Below, piece after piece: positions 1-6,948 of a stretch of 15,630 nt of DNA. The DNA comes from Gallionella sp. UBA4737 (lineage in GTDB: Bacteria > Pseudomonadota > Gammaproteobacteria > Burkholderiales > Gallionellaceae), in the NCBI GenBank assembly GCA_002403995.1, contig DHIV01000116.1:1-15630 (forward strand), read 5' to 3'. The translations under genes and the position numbers were made by a program. The notes beneath the pieces are model-generated. The model did no database searches, was not told the origin of the DNA, and saw nothing but the letters and a program-made list of their open reading frames with translations. How positions within the stretch are numbered: position 1 is the first letter of the stretch; every line of letters starts with the position of its first letter.

Positions 1-425
1 AATTCGATCATACAAGGGCGGGCTTTGCTCGCCATGTCGGGCGTAGACCTACTGGTTCAAGATTCACAAAATGCAATTAGCGTGAACAATGTGCAGGACT
101 ATGCCAATTGCGAACCTTCAACTTGATATTCCATTTGATGCTGTCCGTATGATCGGCCTTGTATGCCATGTAAAAATTGGATGACCTGCATTCCATCAAC
201 AGGTTAAAGGAGAGCCCCCGTGTCCGTATCATCACAACATGTCCGGGCGGATCTGTCATATGAATAACTGTTGGGTCGAAAACTGACTTTCGCGACCAGC
301 CGCAGCGTGCCAAAGAGACCAGCCAACCGCATTCCGAATTTGGTGTGATACTCCGAGCATGGCAATCCGAAAAGGTATATGCTGTTTAATCTGAACTTCT
401 AGCTGAAAAGCCAGGGAGGTGTTAG
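1..425. other. Upstream region of nifJ, no convincing gene
   Basis: No open frame here looks like a real protein; the 78-codon minus-strand frame at 77-313 has no family resemblance and no ribosome binding site that I can see. On the plus strand a short frame at 220-267 (GTG start, 15 codons) has a good Shine-Dalgarno (AAAGGAG at 206-212, 7-base spacer). It could be a leader peptide or the remnant of a lost gene. A short inverted repeat (GGTCG at about 271 and CGACC at about 292) lies further on. I found no clear sigma70 or sigma54 promoter for nifJ, although the promoter must lie here if nifJ is the first gene of its transcript. Confidence 0.4.
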
Positions 426-3400
426 ATGACTCAAGCGCACATGGTGACGATCGACGGCAACGAGGCCGCCGCCTATATCGCTCACATGACCAACGAAGTG
501 ATCGCGATCTATCCGATCACTCCTTCTTCGCCGATGGGCGAATATTCCGAAACATGGTCGTCCCAGGGCCTCAAAAATCTGTGGGGTACCGTTCCGGAAG
601 TTATCGAGATGCAGAGCGAGGGCGGTGCGGCCGGGGCGATACACGGCGCTTTGCAAACCGGTTCCCTGGCGACCACCTTTACCGCATCGCAGGGCTTGCT
701 GCTGATGATCCCCAATATGTACAAGATCGCCGGCGAACTCACGCCCTTCGTGATGCATGTGGCGGCGCGCTCGCTGGCAGCCCAGGGCCTGTCGATCTTC
801 GGCGACCACGGCGACGTGATGGCGGCGCGCGCTACCGGCTTCGCCTATCTCGTCTCCAATTCGGTGCAGGAGGCGATGGACCTGGCGCTGATCGCGCAGG
901 CAGCAACACTGGAAGCGCGCGTGCCGATCCTGCATTTCTTCGACGGTTTCCGCACTTCCCACGAAGTGGCCAAGATCGAGCAGGTCCCGGTTGCAGTGGT
1001 GCGCGAAATGATAGACGACAAGCTGGTGTTCGCGCATCGTACCCGCGCGCTGACACCGGACCATCCCTTCATACGCGGCACTTCGCAAAACCCGGACGTC
1101 TATTTCCAGGCACGCGAGTCGGTCAACTCGTTCTACGAGCGCATGCCCGGGATCGTGCAGCGAACCATGGACAAGTTCGCCGGACTGACCGGACGCCAGT
1201 ATCACCTGTATGAATATGCCGGTGCGCAGGATGCCGATCGCGTGATCGTGCTGATGGGCTCGGGCGCGGAAGCCGTGGAGGAAGTGGTCGATCACCTTAA
1301 TCATCAAAACGAAAAGGTCGGCGTGGTGAAGGTACGCCTGTTCCGCCCGTTCGCGGCAGACGAGTTGCTCAAGGTCATTCCGGCCACGGCGAAACGCATC
1401 GCCGTGATGGATAGAACCAAGGAGCCGGGAGCAGACGGCGAGCCGCTCTACAAGGATGTGGTGACGGCACTTAGCGAAGACTTCACCGGCGGCGCGAGCA
1501 AGTTCGCCGCCCTGCCGCGCGTGGTGGGCGGGCGCTATGGCCTGTCCTCCAAGGAATTCACGCCGGGCATGGTCAAGGGCGTGTTCGACGAACTGAAAAA
1601 AGACCAGCCGAAGAACCATTTCACGATCGGCATCTTCGACGATCTCAGCCATTCCAGCCTGGAATGGGACGAGGATTTCCGGACCGACGCCGGCAACGGC
1701 GTGATGCGCTGCATGTTCTATGGCCTCGGCTCGGACGGCACGGTGGGTGCCAACAAGAACACCATCAAGATCATGGGCGAGGAAACCGAACTCTATGGCC
1801 AGGGATATTTCGTTTACGATTCGAAAAAAGCCGGTGCCGCGACCATCTCGCACCTGCGCTTCTCGCCCAAGCCGATACACTCGCCCTACCTGATTGCCAA
1901 CAACGAGGCGAATTTCATCGGCTGCCATCAGCCGGTATTTCTGGATCGCTATGAGATGCTGGACTCCGCCGCCGAAGGGGCGGTGTTCCTGGTCAATACG
2001 GCGACAACGCAGGACAAAGTGTGGCATTCCCTGACGCGCAGGATGCAGCAGCAGATCATAGACAAGAAGATAGCTTTCTACGTGATCGATGCCTATGAGA
2101 TCGCCAAACAAACCGGCATGGGCAACCGCATCAACACCATCATGCAGACCTGTTTCTTTGCGATATCCGGGGTGCTGCCGCGCGATGTGGCCATCGAGAA
2201 GATCAAGCTCGCCGCCGAGAAGTCCTACAGCAAGAAGGGAAGTGCTGTGGTCGAAGCCAACTGGAAGGCGATCGATGAGACGATCGCCAACTTGCACAAG
2301 GTCGCCGTGCTGGCAACAGTGAGCAGCACCCACGAGATGCCGGAAGCGGTGCCCGCATTTGCGCCGGAATTCGTGCGCAAGATCACCGCCGAGATCATGT
2401 CCGGACGCGGCGATCTTCTGCCGGTGAGCGCATTGCCGAATGACGGCACCTGGCCCTCCGGCACCGCGATGTGGGACAAGCGCAACCTGGCCCAGGAGAT
2501 ACCGGTATGGGATGAGGAGTTGTGCATACATTGCGGCAAGTGTCCGTTCGTCTGTCCGCACTCGGCGATCCGCAGCAAGTTGTTTGCGGCCGATATGGCG
2601 AAGGACGCGCCGCCGACTTTCAAACACATACAGGTCAAGGGCAAGGACTTCGAGCAGGGCATGCACATCAGCTACCAGGTCGCGCCCGAGGACTGTACCG
2701 GTTGCACGCTGTGCGTGGACATCTGTCCTGCGGTTTCCAAGGTTGACGGTCACAAGGCGCTGGAGATGCGGCCGATGGCGGCGCTGCGCGATCAGGAACG
2801 CAACAACTTCGAATTCTTCCTCACGCTGCCGGAGTACGACCGGACCCAATTAAAAACCGGCACCATCAAGGGCGCGATGATGATGCAGCCGCTGTTCGAG
2901 TTTCCGTCTGCTTGTGTCGGCTGTGGCGAAACGTCCTATATCCGTCTGGCCAGCCAGCTGTTCGGCGACCGCATGGTGGTGGCCAACGCCACCGGTTGCT
3001 CGTCGATCTACGGCGGCAACCTGCCCACCACGCCCTATTGCAAGAATGGCGACGGGCGCGGGCCGGCCTGGAGCAACTCATTGTTCGAGGACAATGCCGA
3101 GTTCGGTCTGGGGTTCCGCGTCAGCATAGACAAGCACGCCGAACATGCCGGCGAATTGTTGAGGCAGCTGCAAGACCAGGTTGGCAGCGAGCTGTCGGAA
3201 GCGATACTGACGGCCGATCAGAGCACCGAAGCGGGCATCTTTCAGCAGCGCGAACGGGTCGAGCAATTGCGTAACAAACTGGCCGGCATCGATAGCGCCG
3301 AGGCACGCCAACTGGAAAGCCTGGTCGAATATCTGGTGAAGAAAAGCGTGTGGATCATTGGCGGCGATGGCTGGGCCTACGACATCGGTTTCGGCGGGCT

Positions 3401-4025
3401 CGACCATGTCATTGCCACGGGCCGCAACGTCAACATCCTGGTGCTCGACACCGAGGTCTATTCCAATACCGGCGGGCAAATGTCCAAAGCCACGCCGCGC
3501 GGGGCGATCGCAAAATTCGCCTCCGGCGGCAAGCACACCGGCAAGAAGGATCTGGCGCAGATCGCGATGAGCTACGGACATGTCTACGTTGCGCATGTGG
3601 CCTATGGCGCAAAGGATACCCACACGCTGAGGGCGTTCCTCGAGGCGGAATCCTACGACGGGCCGTCGCTGATCATCGCTTACAGCCCCTGTGTCGAGCA
3701 TGGCTACGACTTGGGCAATCAGCTCCAGCAACAGGAGCTGGCGGTCAAGACCGGGCACTGGCCGCTGTTCCGCTACGATCCGCGGCGCAAGCAGGAAGGC
3801 CAGAATCCGCTGTTGCTGGATTCGCAGAGGCCTTCTGTGCACTATCGCGAGTTCATCAAGGGCGAGCCGCGCTTCCGCGGGCTGTTGCGGGAGATGGATG
3901 ATGACGGCGGAGAAGTGCAGGCATATTACGAGAACGAATTGCAGGAGCGCTACGCGCTGTACGAGCATATGGCGGAAAGCTCCGGCAGTAGCGTCGAGGC
4001 CGACACCAAGAAGCCTGCTACATAA
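426..4025 (+). CDS. nifJ: Pyruvate:ferredoxin (flavodoxin) oxidoreductase, single-chain
   Basis: This 1199-residue cytoplasmic enzyme oxidatively decarboxylates pyruvate with CoA to acetyl-CoA and CO2, passing electrons to ferredoxin or flavodoxin; it may also run in reverse. The N-terminal part carries the pyrimidine-binding half (YPITPSSPMGE at 29-39 and SEGGAAGA at 64-71), followed by the CoA-binding and EKR regions. Two 4Fe-4S clusters are bound by C700-C703-C706-C710 and C757-C760-C763-C767. The thiamine diphosphate domain supplies the proximal cluster cysteines C830, C833, C858 and C1089, the GDGW motif at 980-983 and the YSNTGGQ loop at 1012-1018. All expected cofactor ligands are present and the length is normal for homodimeric PFOR. 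The start is set by GGGAGGT at 414-420, five bases before the ATG. The gene stands alone, with a terminator just after it. NifJ may feed nitrogenase, but no nif gene is visible here, so its physiological role is open. Confidence 0.97.
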   Translation: MTQAHMVTIDGNEAAAYIAHMTNEVIAIYPITPSSPMGEYSETWSSQGLKNLWGTVPEVIEMQSEGGAAGAIHGALQTGSLATTFTASQGLLLMIPNMYKIAGELTPFVMHVAARSLAAQGLSIFGDHGDVMAARATGFAYLVSNSVQEAMDLALIAQAATLEARVPILHFFDGFRTSHEVAKIEQVPVAVVREMIDDKLVFAHRTRALTPDHPFIRGTSQNPDVYFQARESVNSFYERMPGIVQRTMDKFAGLTGRQYHLYEYAGAQDADRVIVLMGSGAEAVEEVVDHLNHQNEKVGVVKVRLFRPFAADELLKVIPATAKRIAVMDRTKEPGADGEPLYKDVVTALSEDFTGGASKFAALPRVVGGRYGLSSKEFTPGMVKGVFDELKKDQPKNHFTIGIFDDLSHSSLEWDEDFRTDAGNGVMRCMFYGLGSDGTVGANKNTIKIMGEETELYGQGYFVYDSKKAGAATISHLRFSPKPIHSPYLIANNEANFIGCHQPVFLDRYEMLDSAAEGAVFLVNTATTQDKVWHSLTRRMQQQIIDKKIAFYVIDAYEIAKQTGMGNRINTIMQTCFFAISGVLPRDVAIEKIKLAAEKSYSKKGSAVVEANWKAIDETIANLHKVAVLATVSSTHEMPEAVPAFAPEFVRKITAEIMSGRGDLLPVSALPNDGTWPSGTAMWDKRNLAQEIPVWDEELCIHCGKCPFVCPHSAIRSKLFAADMAKDAPPTFKHIQVKGKDFEQGMHISYQVAPEDCTGCTLCVDICPAVSKVDGHKALEMRPMAALRDQERNNFEFFLTLPEYDRTQLKTGTIKGAMMMQPLFEFPSACVGCGETSYIRLASQLFGDRMVVANATGCSSIYGGNLPTTPYCKNGDGRGPAWSNSLFEDNAEFGLGFRVSIDKHAEHAGELLRQLQDQVGSELSEAILTADQSTEAGIFQQRERVEQLRNKLAGIDSAEARQLESLVEYLVKKSVWIIGGDGWAYDIGFGGLDHVIATGRNVNILVLDTEVYSNTGGQMSKATPRGAIAKFASGGKHTGKKDLAQIAMSYGHVYVAHVAYGAKDTHTLRAFLEAESYDGPSLIIAYSPCVEHGYDLGNQLQQQELAVKTGHWPLFRYDPRRKQEGQNPLLLDSQRPSVHYREFIKGEPRFRGLLREMDDDGGEVQAYYENELQERYALYEHMAESSGSSVEADTKKPAT

Positions 4026-4053
4026 GCGACACGAAAGCAATCACGAGGATGCA

Positions 4054-4090
4054 AAAAAGGCGGCTTTCCGGCCGCCTTTTTGTTTTCTTC
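4054..4090 (+). terminator. Rho-independent terminator of nifJ
   Basis: The arm 4054-4064 (AAAAAGGCGGC) pairs perfectly with 4071-4081 (GCCGCCTTTTT) around a six-base loop, and a T-rich tail follows (TTTTTGTTTTC). It starts 28 bases after the nifJ stop. The A-run on the left also makes it a plausible terminator in the other direction, for the converging gene at 4126-4815. Confidence 0.9.
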
Positions 4091-4096
4091 TGCTGG

Positions 4097-4116
4097 ATTC
4101 CCGCTTTCGCGGGAAT
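4097..4116. repeat. REP-like palindrome between converging genes
   Basis: ATTCCCGC at 4097-4104 and GCGGGAAT at 4109-4116 form a perfect 8-base-pair hairpin with a TTTC loop. Palindromes of the type GGATTCCCGC...GCGGGAATGAC are widespread intergenic repeats in beta- and gammaproteobacteria. I see only this copy in the window. It lies between the nifJ terminator and the stop of the converging gene. Confidence 0.65.
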
Positions 4117-4125
4117 GACAGGTGG

Positions 4126-4815
4126 TTAGTCCCGCTCGCCGCTGAAAGCCATCAGCAGGTTCAGCAGGTTGATAAAGACGTTGTAGATATCCAGATACAG
4201 ACTCATCGTCGCCATCACGTAATTGGTCTGGCCGCCTTGCACGATCTGGCTGATGTCAAACAGGATGTAAGCCGAGAAGATCAGCACGGCGATCGCCGAG
4301 ATGGTCAGCGCCAGCGCGGGAACCTGGAAGAACATGTTGGCCAGCGAAGCGACGATCAGCAATATCACCCCGATGAACAGGAACTTGCCCATGAAGCTGA
4401 AATCCCGTTTGGTGACGGTTGCCAGCGTCGCCAGGCTGAAGAAGATGATCCCGGTTCCGCCAGCCGCCATGCCCACCAGTTGTGCGCCGTTCTTCAGGTG
4501 CAGAGCCACTTGCAGGATAGGGCCGAGGAAGAATCCGGCGACAAAGGTGAAGGCCAGCAGCAGCGCGACACCCCAGCCGCTGTTGCGCGTGGCGGTGACG
4601 CCGAACATCAGGCCTATCATCGCGCCGAACATCATCAGCGAGAAGATGACCGGATGCTGCGCCATGAACGAAAAATTGGTGGACATGCCAATGAACGCGC
4701 CGATCACCGTCGGGATCATGGTGAGCGCCAGCATCATGTACGTGTTGCGCAACACCTTATTTTGCGTGGTCGCGACTGCGCCGATTTGCGTTGCGGGTAG
4801 ATATTGTTGTTCCAT
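4126..4815 (-). CDS. Bax inhibitor-1/YccA family inner-membrane protein
   Basis: A 229-residue integral membrane protein with about seven hydrophobic segments (roughly 23-43, 55-75, 81-104, 113-133, 141-160, 167-189 and 205-223). The C-terminal signature of the family is present: the AYILFDISQIV stretch with D187 and the SLYLDIYNVFINLL stretch with D209. Family members are thought to act as calcium or proton leak channels or, as YccA in E. coli, to modulate the FtsH protease; the exact role here is an inference. The start is well supported by AGGAGG (4822-4827, minus strand) six bases before the ATG. The gene converges on nifJ and seems to be transcribed alone. I could not pick out a confident promoter upstream. 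Confidence 0.93.
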   Translation of the reverse strand: MEQQYLPATQIGAVATTQNKVLRNTYMMLALTMIPTVIGAFIGMSTNFSFMAQHPVIFSLMMFGAMIGLMFGVTATRNSGWGVALLLAFTFVAGFFLGPILQVALHLKNGAQLVGMAAGGTGIIFFSLATLATVTKRDFSFMGKFLFIGVILLIVASLANMFFQVPALALTISAIAVLIFSAYILFDISQIVQGGQTNYVMATMSLYLDIYNVFINLLNLLMAFSGERD

Positions 4816-5154
4816 TTGAAGCCTCCTAAATGTTATGCGTTAATTCTGCGACGGGTATAAGACCAGCGAAGTACGGTTAAAGTTTCAATCGTGTTCGCGG
4901 CAACGGGATGGTTTGATGATGATGGGGGTTCAGAGTCAATTTCTCAATGCTCTATTATTCACTATTGAGCGGAAAAAACACAGGGTATTTTTCAATGGCA
5001 CAACGCTCTGTTCGGTGAGACAATGGTCCAGCATTAGCACTCTAATGCGCTGCTGGCCAGCGCCAAATAATAGTGTCTACGCTCCGTCATGCATGGCGTC
5101 TGCGCAGCATGAGGAGAATGCAATTGCGGCTGGAACTCTATCCCGGTTTATGAA
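4816..5154. other. Intergenic region before the amylase fragment
   Basis: This 339-base stretch holds the ribosome binding site and presumably the promoter of the minus-strand gene at 4126-4815. It also contains an open frame at 4913-5158 (81 codons) that overlaps the next start by ATGA. That protein starts with four methionines, resembles no family I know and lacks the codon bias of the core genes, so I do not call it. Small inverted repeats are visible, for example GCGCTG and CAGCGC near 5050-5065, and CTCAAT and ATTGAG near 4944-4970. Base composition drops here compared with nifJ, marking the left edge of the accessory patch. Confidence 0.4.
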
Positions 5155-5586
5155 ATGAAACCCGGAACACGCAAAATCTGTCCCTCCCTGGCGCGGTCTG
5201 CGCCGTTTCTCTTGTCGTGCATTATCTTATTATCGCCTGCGCTCTCGTGGGCGGCAGCGGACTGGCCGACAACGGATTGGTCTGGCGACATTCTCTATTT
5301 CGTGCTGATCGATCGCTACGCTGACGGAGACAGCAGCAACAATCGCAGGGTCGAACGCAACAACCCCGGCGACTATCACGGCGGCGACTTGAAAGGATTG
5401 ACCCAGCATCTGGACGAGCTCGCCGACCTCGGGATCACCGCGCTATGGATCAATCCGGTCCAGAAACAAATTCCCCAAGGTATCTATGCCAGCGCTCCGG
5501 CCAACCTCGGTATCGGGGAATTCAAGCACTGGGGCTTCCACGGTTACTGGATCGATGACTTCACCGCGATGGAGCCGCGCGAATAA
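5155..5586 (+). pseudogene. Truncated secreted alpha-amylase (GH13), N-terminal fragment
   Basis: The frame encodes 143 residues that match the start of a bacterial secreted alpha-amylase. A signal peptide (positively charged N-terminus, hydrophobic core at about 17-30, likely cleavage near SWA-AA at 31-35) is followed by the beginning of the GH13 barrel: DRYADGD at 53-59, YHGGDLKGL at 74-82, LADLGITALWINPV at 89-102 and GFHGYWIDDFTAMEP at 127-141. The reading then stops abruptly at MEPRE. Typical enzymes run to several hundred residues, so the DVVxNH region and all catalytic carboxylates are missing and the product cannot be an active amylase. No later amylase segment appears in the window, so this looks like deletion or replacement rather than a frameshift. 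There is no clear Shine-Dalgarno at the ATG, and an in-frame stop at 5110-5112 excludes an earlier start. Confidence 0.85.
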
Positions 5587-5604
5587 CAAATAACAGGGGA
5601 AGTA

Positions 5605-5994
5605 ATGCGTAATATTATTCTAATGCTGATGCTGACATTTGTGAGCAGCAATGCGATGGCGGAGTGGGTTGCGGTTAATCACAATGAATACGCTACAGGC
5701 TACGCAAACCCTGCCTCTATCGTCAAGGACGGTAACATTGTAAAAATGTGGTCGCTGGTTGATTGTAAGGCGCTTACACATTTCATTGGTGGGTCGCCGT
5801 TTATGTCGATCAAGTCACAAGAGGAATTCGACTGCAAGGAAAAAGAATTGCGAACGCTTGTTTACTCTTTGCACTCTGGAAAAATGGGCGAAGGTGAAGT
5901 AATTTTTGTCGATTCTAATCCTAGCAAGTGGGAGCCAGTCCTACCTGACAGTGAAATGGAGAGGTTTTTGAAAATCGCCTGTGGCCAGAAGTAG
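5605..5994 (+). CDS. Small secreted protein, surface-adhesin protein E-like
   Basis: This 129-residue protein has a signal peptide with likely cleavage after NAMA (residue 19). The mature part begins EWVAV and shows the layout I associate with the Adhesin_E (surface-adhesin protein E) family: an early tryptophan, a YANPASIVKDGN stretch at 33-44, a MWSLVD strand at 48-53, EFDC at 74-77, a tryptophan at 109 and a C-terminal cysteine at 126. Cysteines C54, C77 and C126 could form a disulfide in the periplasm. The name comes from a Haemophilus adhesin, but most members are uncharacterised, so adhesion is not established. The ATG has AGGGGA at 5595-5600. The gene begins 18 bases after the amylase fragment and is clearly AT-richer than the core genes (mid-40s percent GC by hand count of a few lines), which suggests acquisition. 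Confidence 0.75.
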   Translation: MRNIILMLMLTFVSSNAMAEWVAVNHNEYATGYANPASIVKDGNIVKMWSLVDCKALTHFIGGSPFMSIKSQEEFDCKEKELRTLVYSLHSGKMGEGEVIFVDSNPSKWEPVLPDSEMERFLKIACGQK

Positions 5995-6031
5995 GTCAGC
6001 AGCTTCATTTTAAGCCACCGTATCAGCAAGG

Positions 6032-6115
6032 CTATCTATTAAAAATATCAATTACGAACATTGCAACTGTCATGGCTGCAACAACAGCAGCTAACACATA
6101 ATAATACTTGAACAT
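6032..6115 (-). CDS. 27-residue single-span membrane peptide
   Basis: Reading the minus strand from ATG at 6113-6115 gives 27 codons and a TAG stop at 6032-6034. The product starts MFKYYYVLAAVVAAM, continues with TVAMFVIDIF and ends in NR. It has a short positively charged and aromatic N-terminus, about 18-20 hydrophobic residues, then a polar tail, which is the usual form of a bacterial small membrane protein. A good Shine-Dalgarno, AAGGA at 6124-6128 on the minus strand, lies 8 bases before the start. I do not recognise the family. It lies alone between two plus-strand accessory genes. The start, ribosome binding site and hydrophobic pattern together make chance less likely, but such short frames need expression evidence. 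Confidence 0.5.
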   Translation of the reverse strand: MFKYYYVLAAVVAAMTVAMFVIDIFNR

Positions 6116-6180
6116 TTCCGATTTCCTTTCAAGTTATAAATTACAATTTAACTACAGTGGTTCTCGAACAGTTGTTTACG

Positions 6181-6240
6181 TTAAACATAATCCAGCGTAG
6201 CGTCGCGGATTTCATCGGAGAATTTGAGCAATTCAGCATC
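6181..6240 (-). pseudogene. Possible 3' scrap of a lost gene
   Basis: On the minus strand the frame from 6240 down to the TAA at 6181-6183 reads DAELLKFSDEIRDATLDYV. This is an amphipathic, charge-rich stretch that looks like the C-terminus of a normal cytoplasmic protein, with GC-rich third positions unlike the AT-rich surroundings. The frame is closed immediately upstream by a stop at 6241-6243. I cannot name the parent protein. It could also be chance. Confidence 0.3.
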
Positions 6241-6302
6241 TTAGAGGGTAGATTGAATCTATAGTTCGGCTGGGCACTCACGGGCAGATAATAGGTGAAG
6301 CA

Positions 6303-6674
6303 ATGCGTAAAATTATTTTGATGATAGTAGTATTGCTGGTTGGTTGTGCAACAGATGACATGCGAAAAAGGCCTTCTTCGCTTGAACTGACAAGTAGTCA
6401 TTCAGCGTACATAGTTGCAACCTGCATTGTCGGCCGATGGGCGGATGCGAAAGCGCATGTGACAGAATGGGGGTCGCCCGCAGACTATCCAATCAATATG
6501 AGAAAGATAGCAGGCGGTTATTCGGTATCTGCGACTGCAAATAATTTATTCAAAACATCGAAAGGTGCGCTTGCTGATATACAGGACACTCCACACGGTT
6601 CCACAACACGGTACTTCAAAAGCGGCTTGGGCACTGAAGATCCATTCGAGAACGCGGTGAAGGAGTGCCAGTGA
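6303..6674 (+). CDS. Small lipoprotein of unknown function
   Basis: A 123-residue protein with a short lipoprotein signal: MRK, a hydrophobic core, then the lipobox LVGC with the lipidated cysteine at 15. The mature domain (about 108 residues) has W46, a GGYSVSATANN stretch at 71-81 and cysteines C41 and C122 that could pair. I see a resemblance to small uncharacterised proteobacterial lipoproteins but cannot name a family. The residues after the cysteine (ATDD) do not by themselves settle inner- or outer-membrane sorting. The ATG follows AGGTGA at 6293-6298. The ribosome binding site and first codons closely resemble those of the secreted-protein gene at 5605. Its lower GC places it in the accessory patch. 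Confidence 0.7.
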   Translation: MRKIILMIVVLLVGCATDDMRKRPSSLELTSSHSAYIVATCIVGRWADAKAHVTEWGSPADYPINMRKIAGGYSVSATANNLFKTSKGALADIQDTPHGSTTRYFKSGLGTEDPFENAVKECQ

Positions 6675-6808
6675 TCTTAAATTCCTGATGCTGGATATAT
6701 CCATTCCTGAATTACACGCTATCTAAAAAGAGGGCAAGACCAATGGCAAGACCGCTAAAAAGCAAAAACCCGCAAACTTGGCAGTTATACGGGTTTCAGC
6801 ATGCTTCT
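6675..6808. other. Spacer between accessory patch and tRNA-Ser
   Basis: The spacer contains no gene. It includes two copies of GGCAAGACC at 6733-6741 and 6745-6753 (12-base period) and the tRNA terminator described separately. I found no duplicated tRNA 3' end (attachment-site repeat) here or to the left within the window. Confidence 0.4.
6753..6796 (-). terminator. Terminator downstream of tRNA-Ser
   Basis: Read on the minus strand, AAACCCG (6790-6796) pairs with CGGGTTT (6766-6772) and is followed by a T-rich tail (TTTTTGCTTTTT, about 6757-6768). The loop is long, 17 bases, so the hairpin is of moderate strength. It lies 13 bases after the tRNA CCA end. Confidence 0.65.
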
Positions 6809-6898
6809 TGGCGGAAGCGGTGAGATTCGAACTCACGGAGGACTCTCATCCTCGCTAGTTTTCAAGACTAGTGCCTTAAACCGCTCGGCCACACTTCC
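6809..6898 (-). tRNA. tRNA-Ser (anticodon UGA)
   Basis: The reverse complement folds as a class II tRNA. The acceptor stem GGAAGTG (6898-6892) pairs with CGCTTCC (6819-6813), with one G-T pair. The D-arm contains GGCCGAGCGG, and the anticodon stem CTAGT/ACTAG encloses a loop with anticodon TGA, flanked by the usual T and AA. A long variable arm (GAGGATGAGAGTCCTC) and a T-arm with GTTCGAATC follow. The discriminator is G and CCA is encoded (6811-6809). The long variable arm and UGA anticodon identify serine; it reads UCA and related UCN codons. It lies after queD and has its own promoter. Its 3' end faces the AT-rich accessory patch. Confidence 0.97.
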
Positions 6899-6906
6899 AT
6901 TGTTTG

Positions 6907-6936
6907 ATTATACAAATTTCAGGACTGCTGGTTCAA
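6907..6936 (-). promoter_or_regulatory. sigma70 promoter of tRNA-Ser
   Basis: On the minus strand a perfect TATAAT (6907-6912) lies 8 bases before the tRNA 5' end. TTGAAC (6931-6936) stands at an 18-base spacing as the -35. Transcription would start almost at the mature 5' end. Confidence 0.7.
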
Positions 6937-6948
6937 ACCGCTTCGACC

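Noticed and set aside
399..2849. 816-codon open frame on the minus strand inside nifJ
   Set aside because: It is antisense to a clearly real gene, is rich in Arg, His and Leu as expected for a GC-rich shadow, and matches no family. The similar 320-codon frame at 3078-4040 is rejected for the same reason.
3691..4800. 369-codon plus-strand frame across the end of nifJ and the Bax-inhibitor-like gene
   Set aside because: It runs through a terminator and antisense to a real membrane protein; the product is Gln/His/Arg-rich nonsense.
5118..5153. 11-codon frame with GAGGAG directly before it, just upstream of the amylase ATG
   Set aside because: The GAGGAG is only one base from the ATG, too close for normal initiation, and nothing else supports a leader peptide.
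5995..6302. Integron attC site between the small exported genes
   Set aside because: I looked for paired RYYYAAC and GTTRRRY core sites with an imperfect palindrome and found no convincing set; the GTTTACGTTAAAC at about 6173-6185 is not in the right arrangement.
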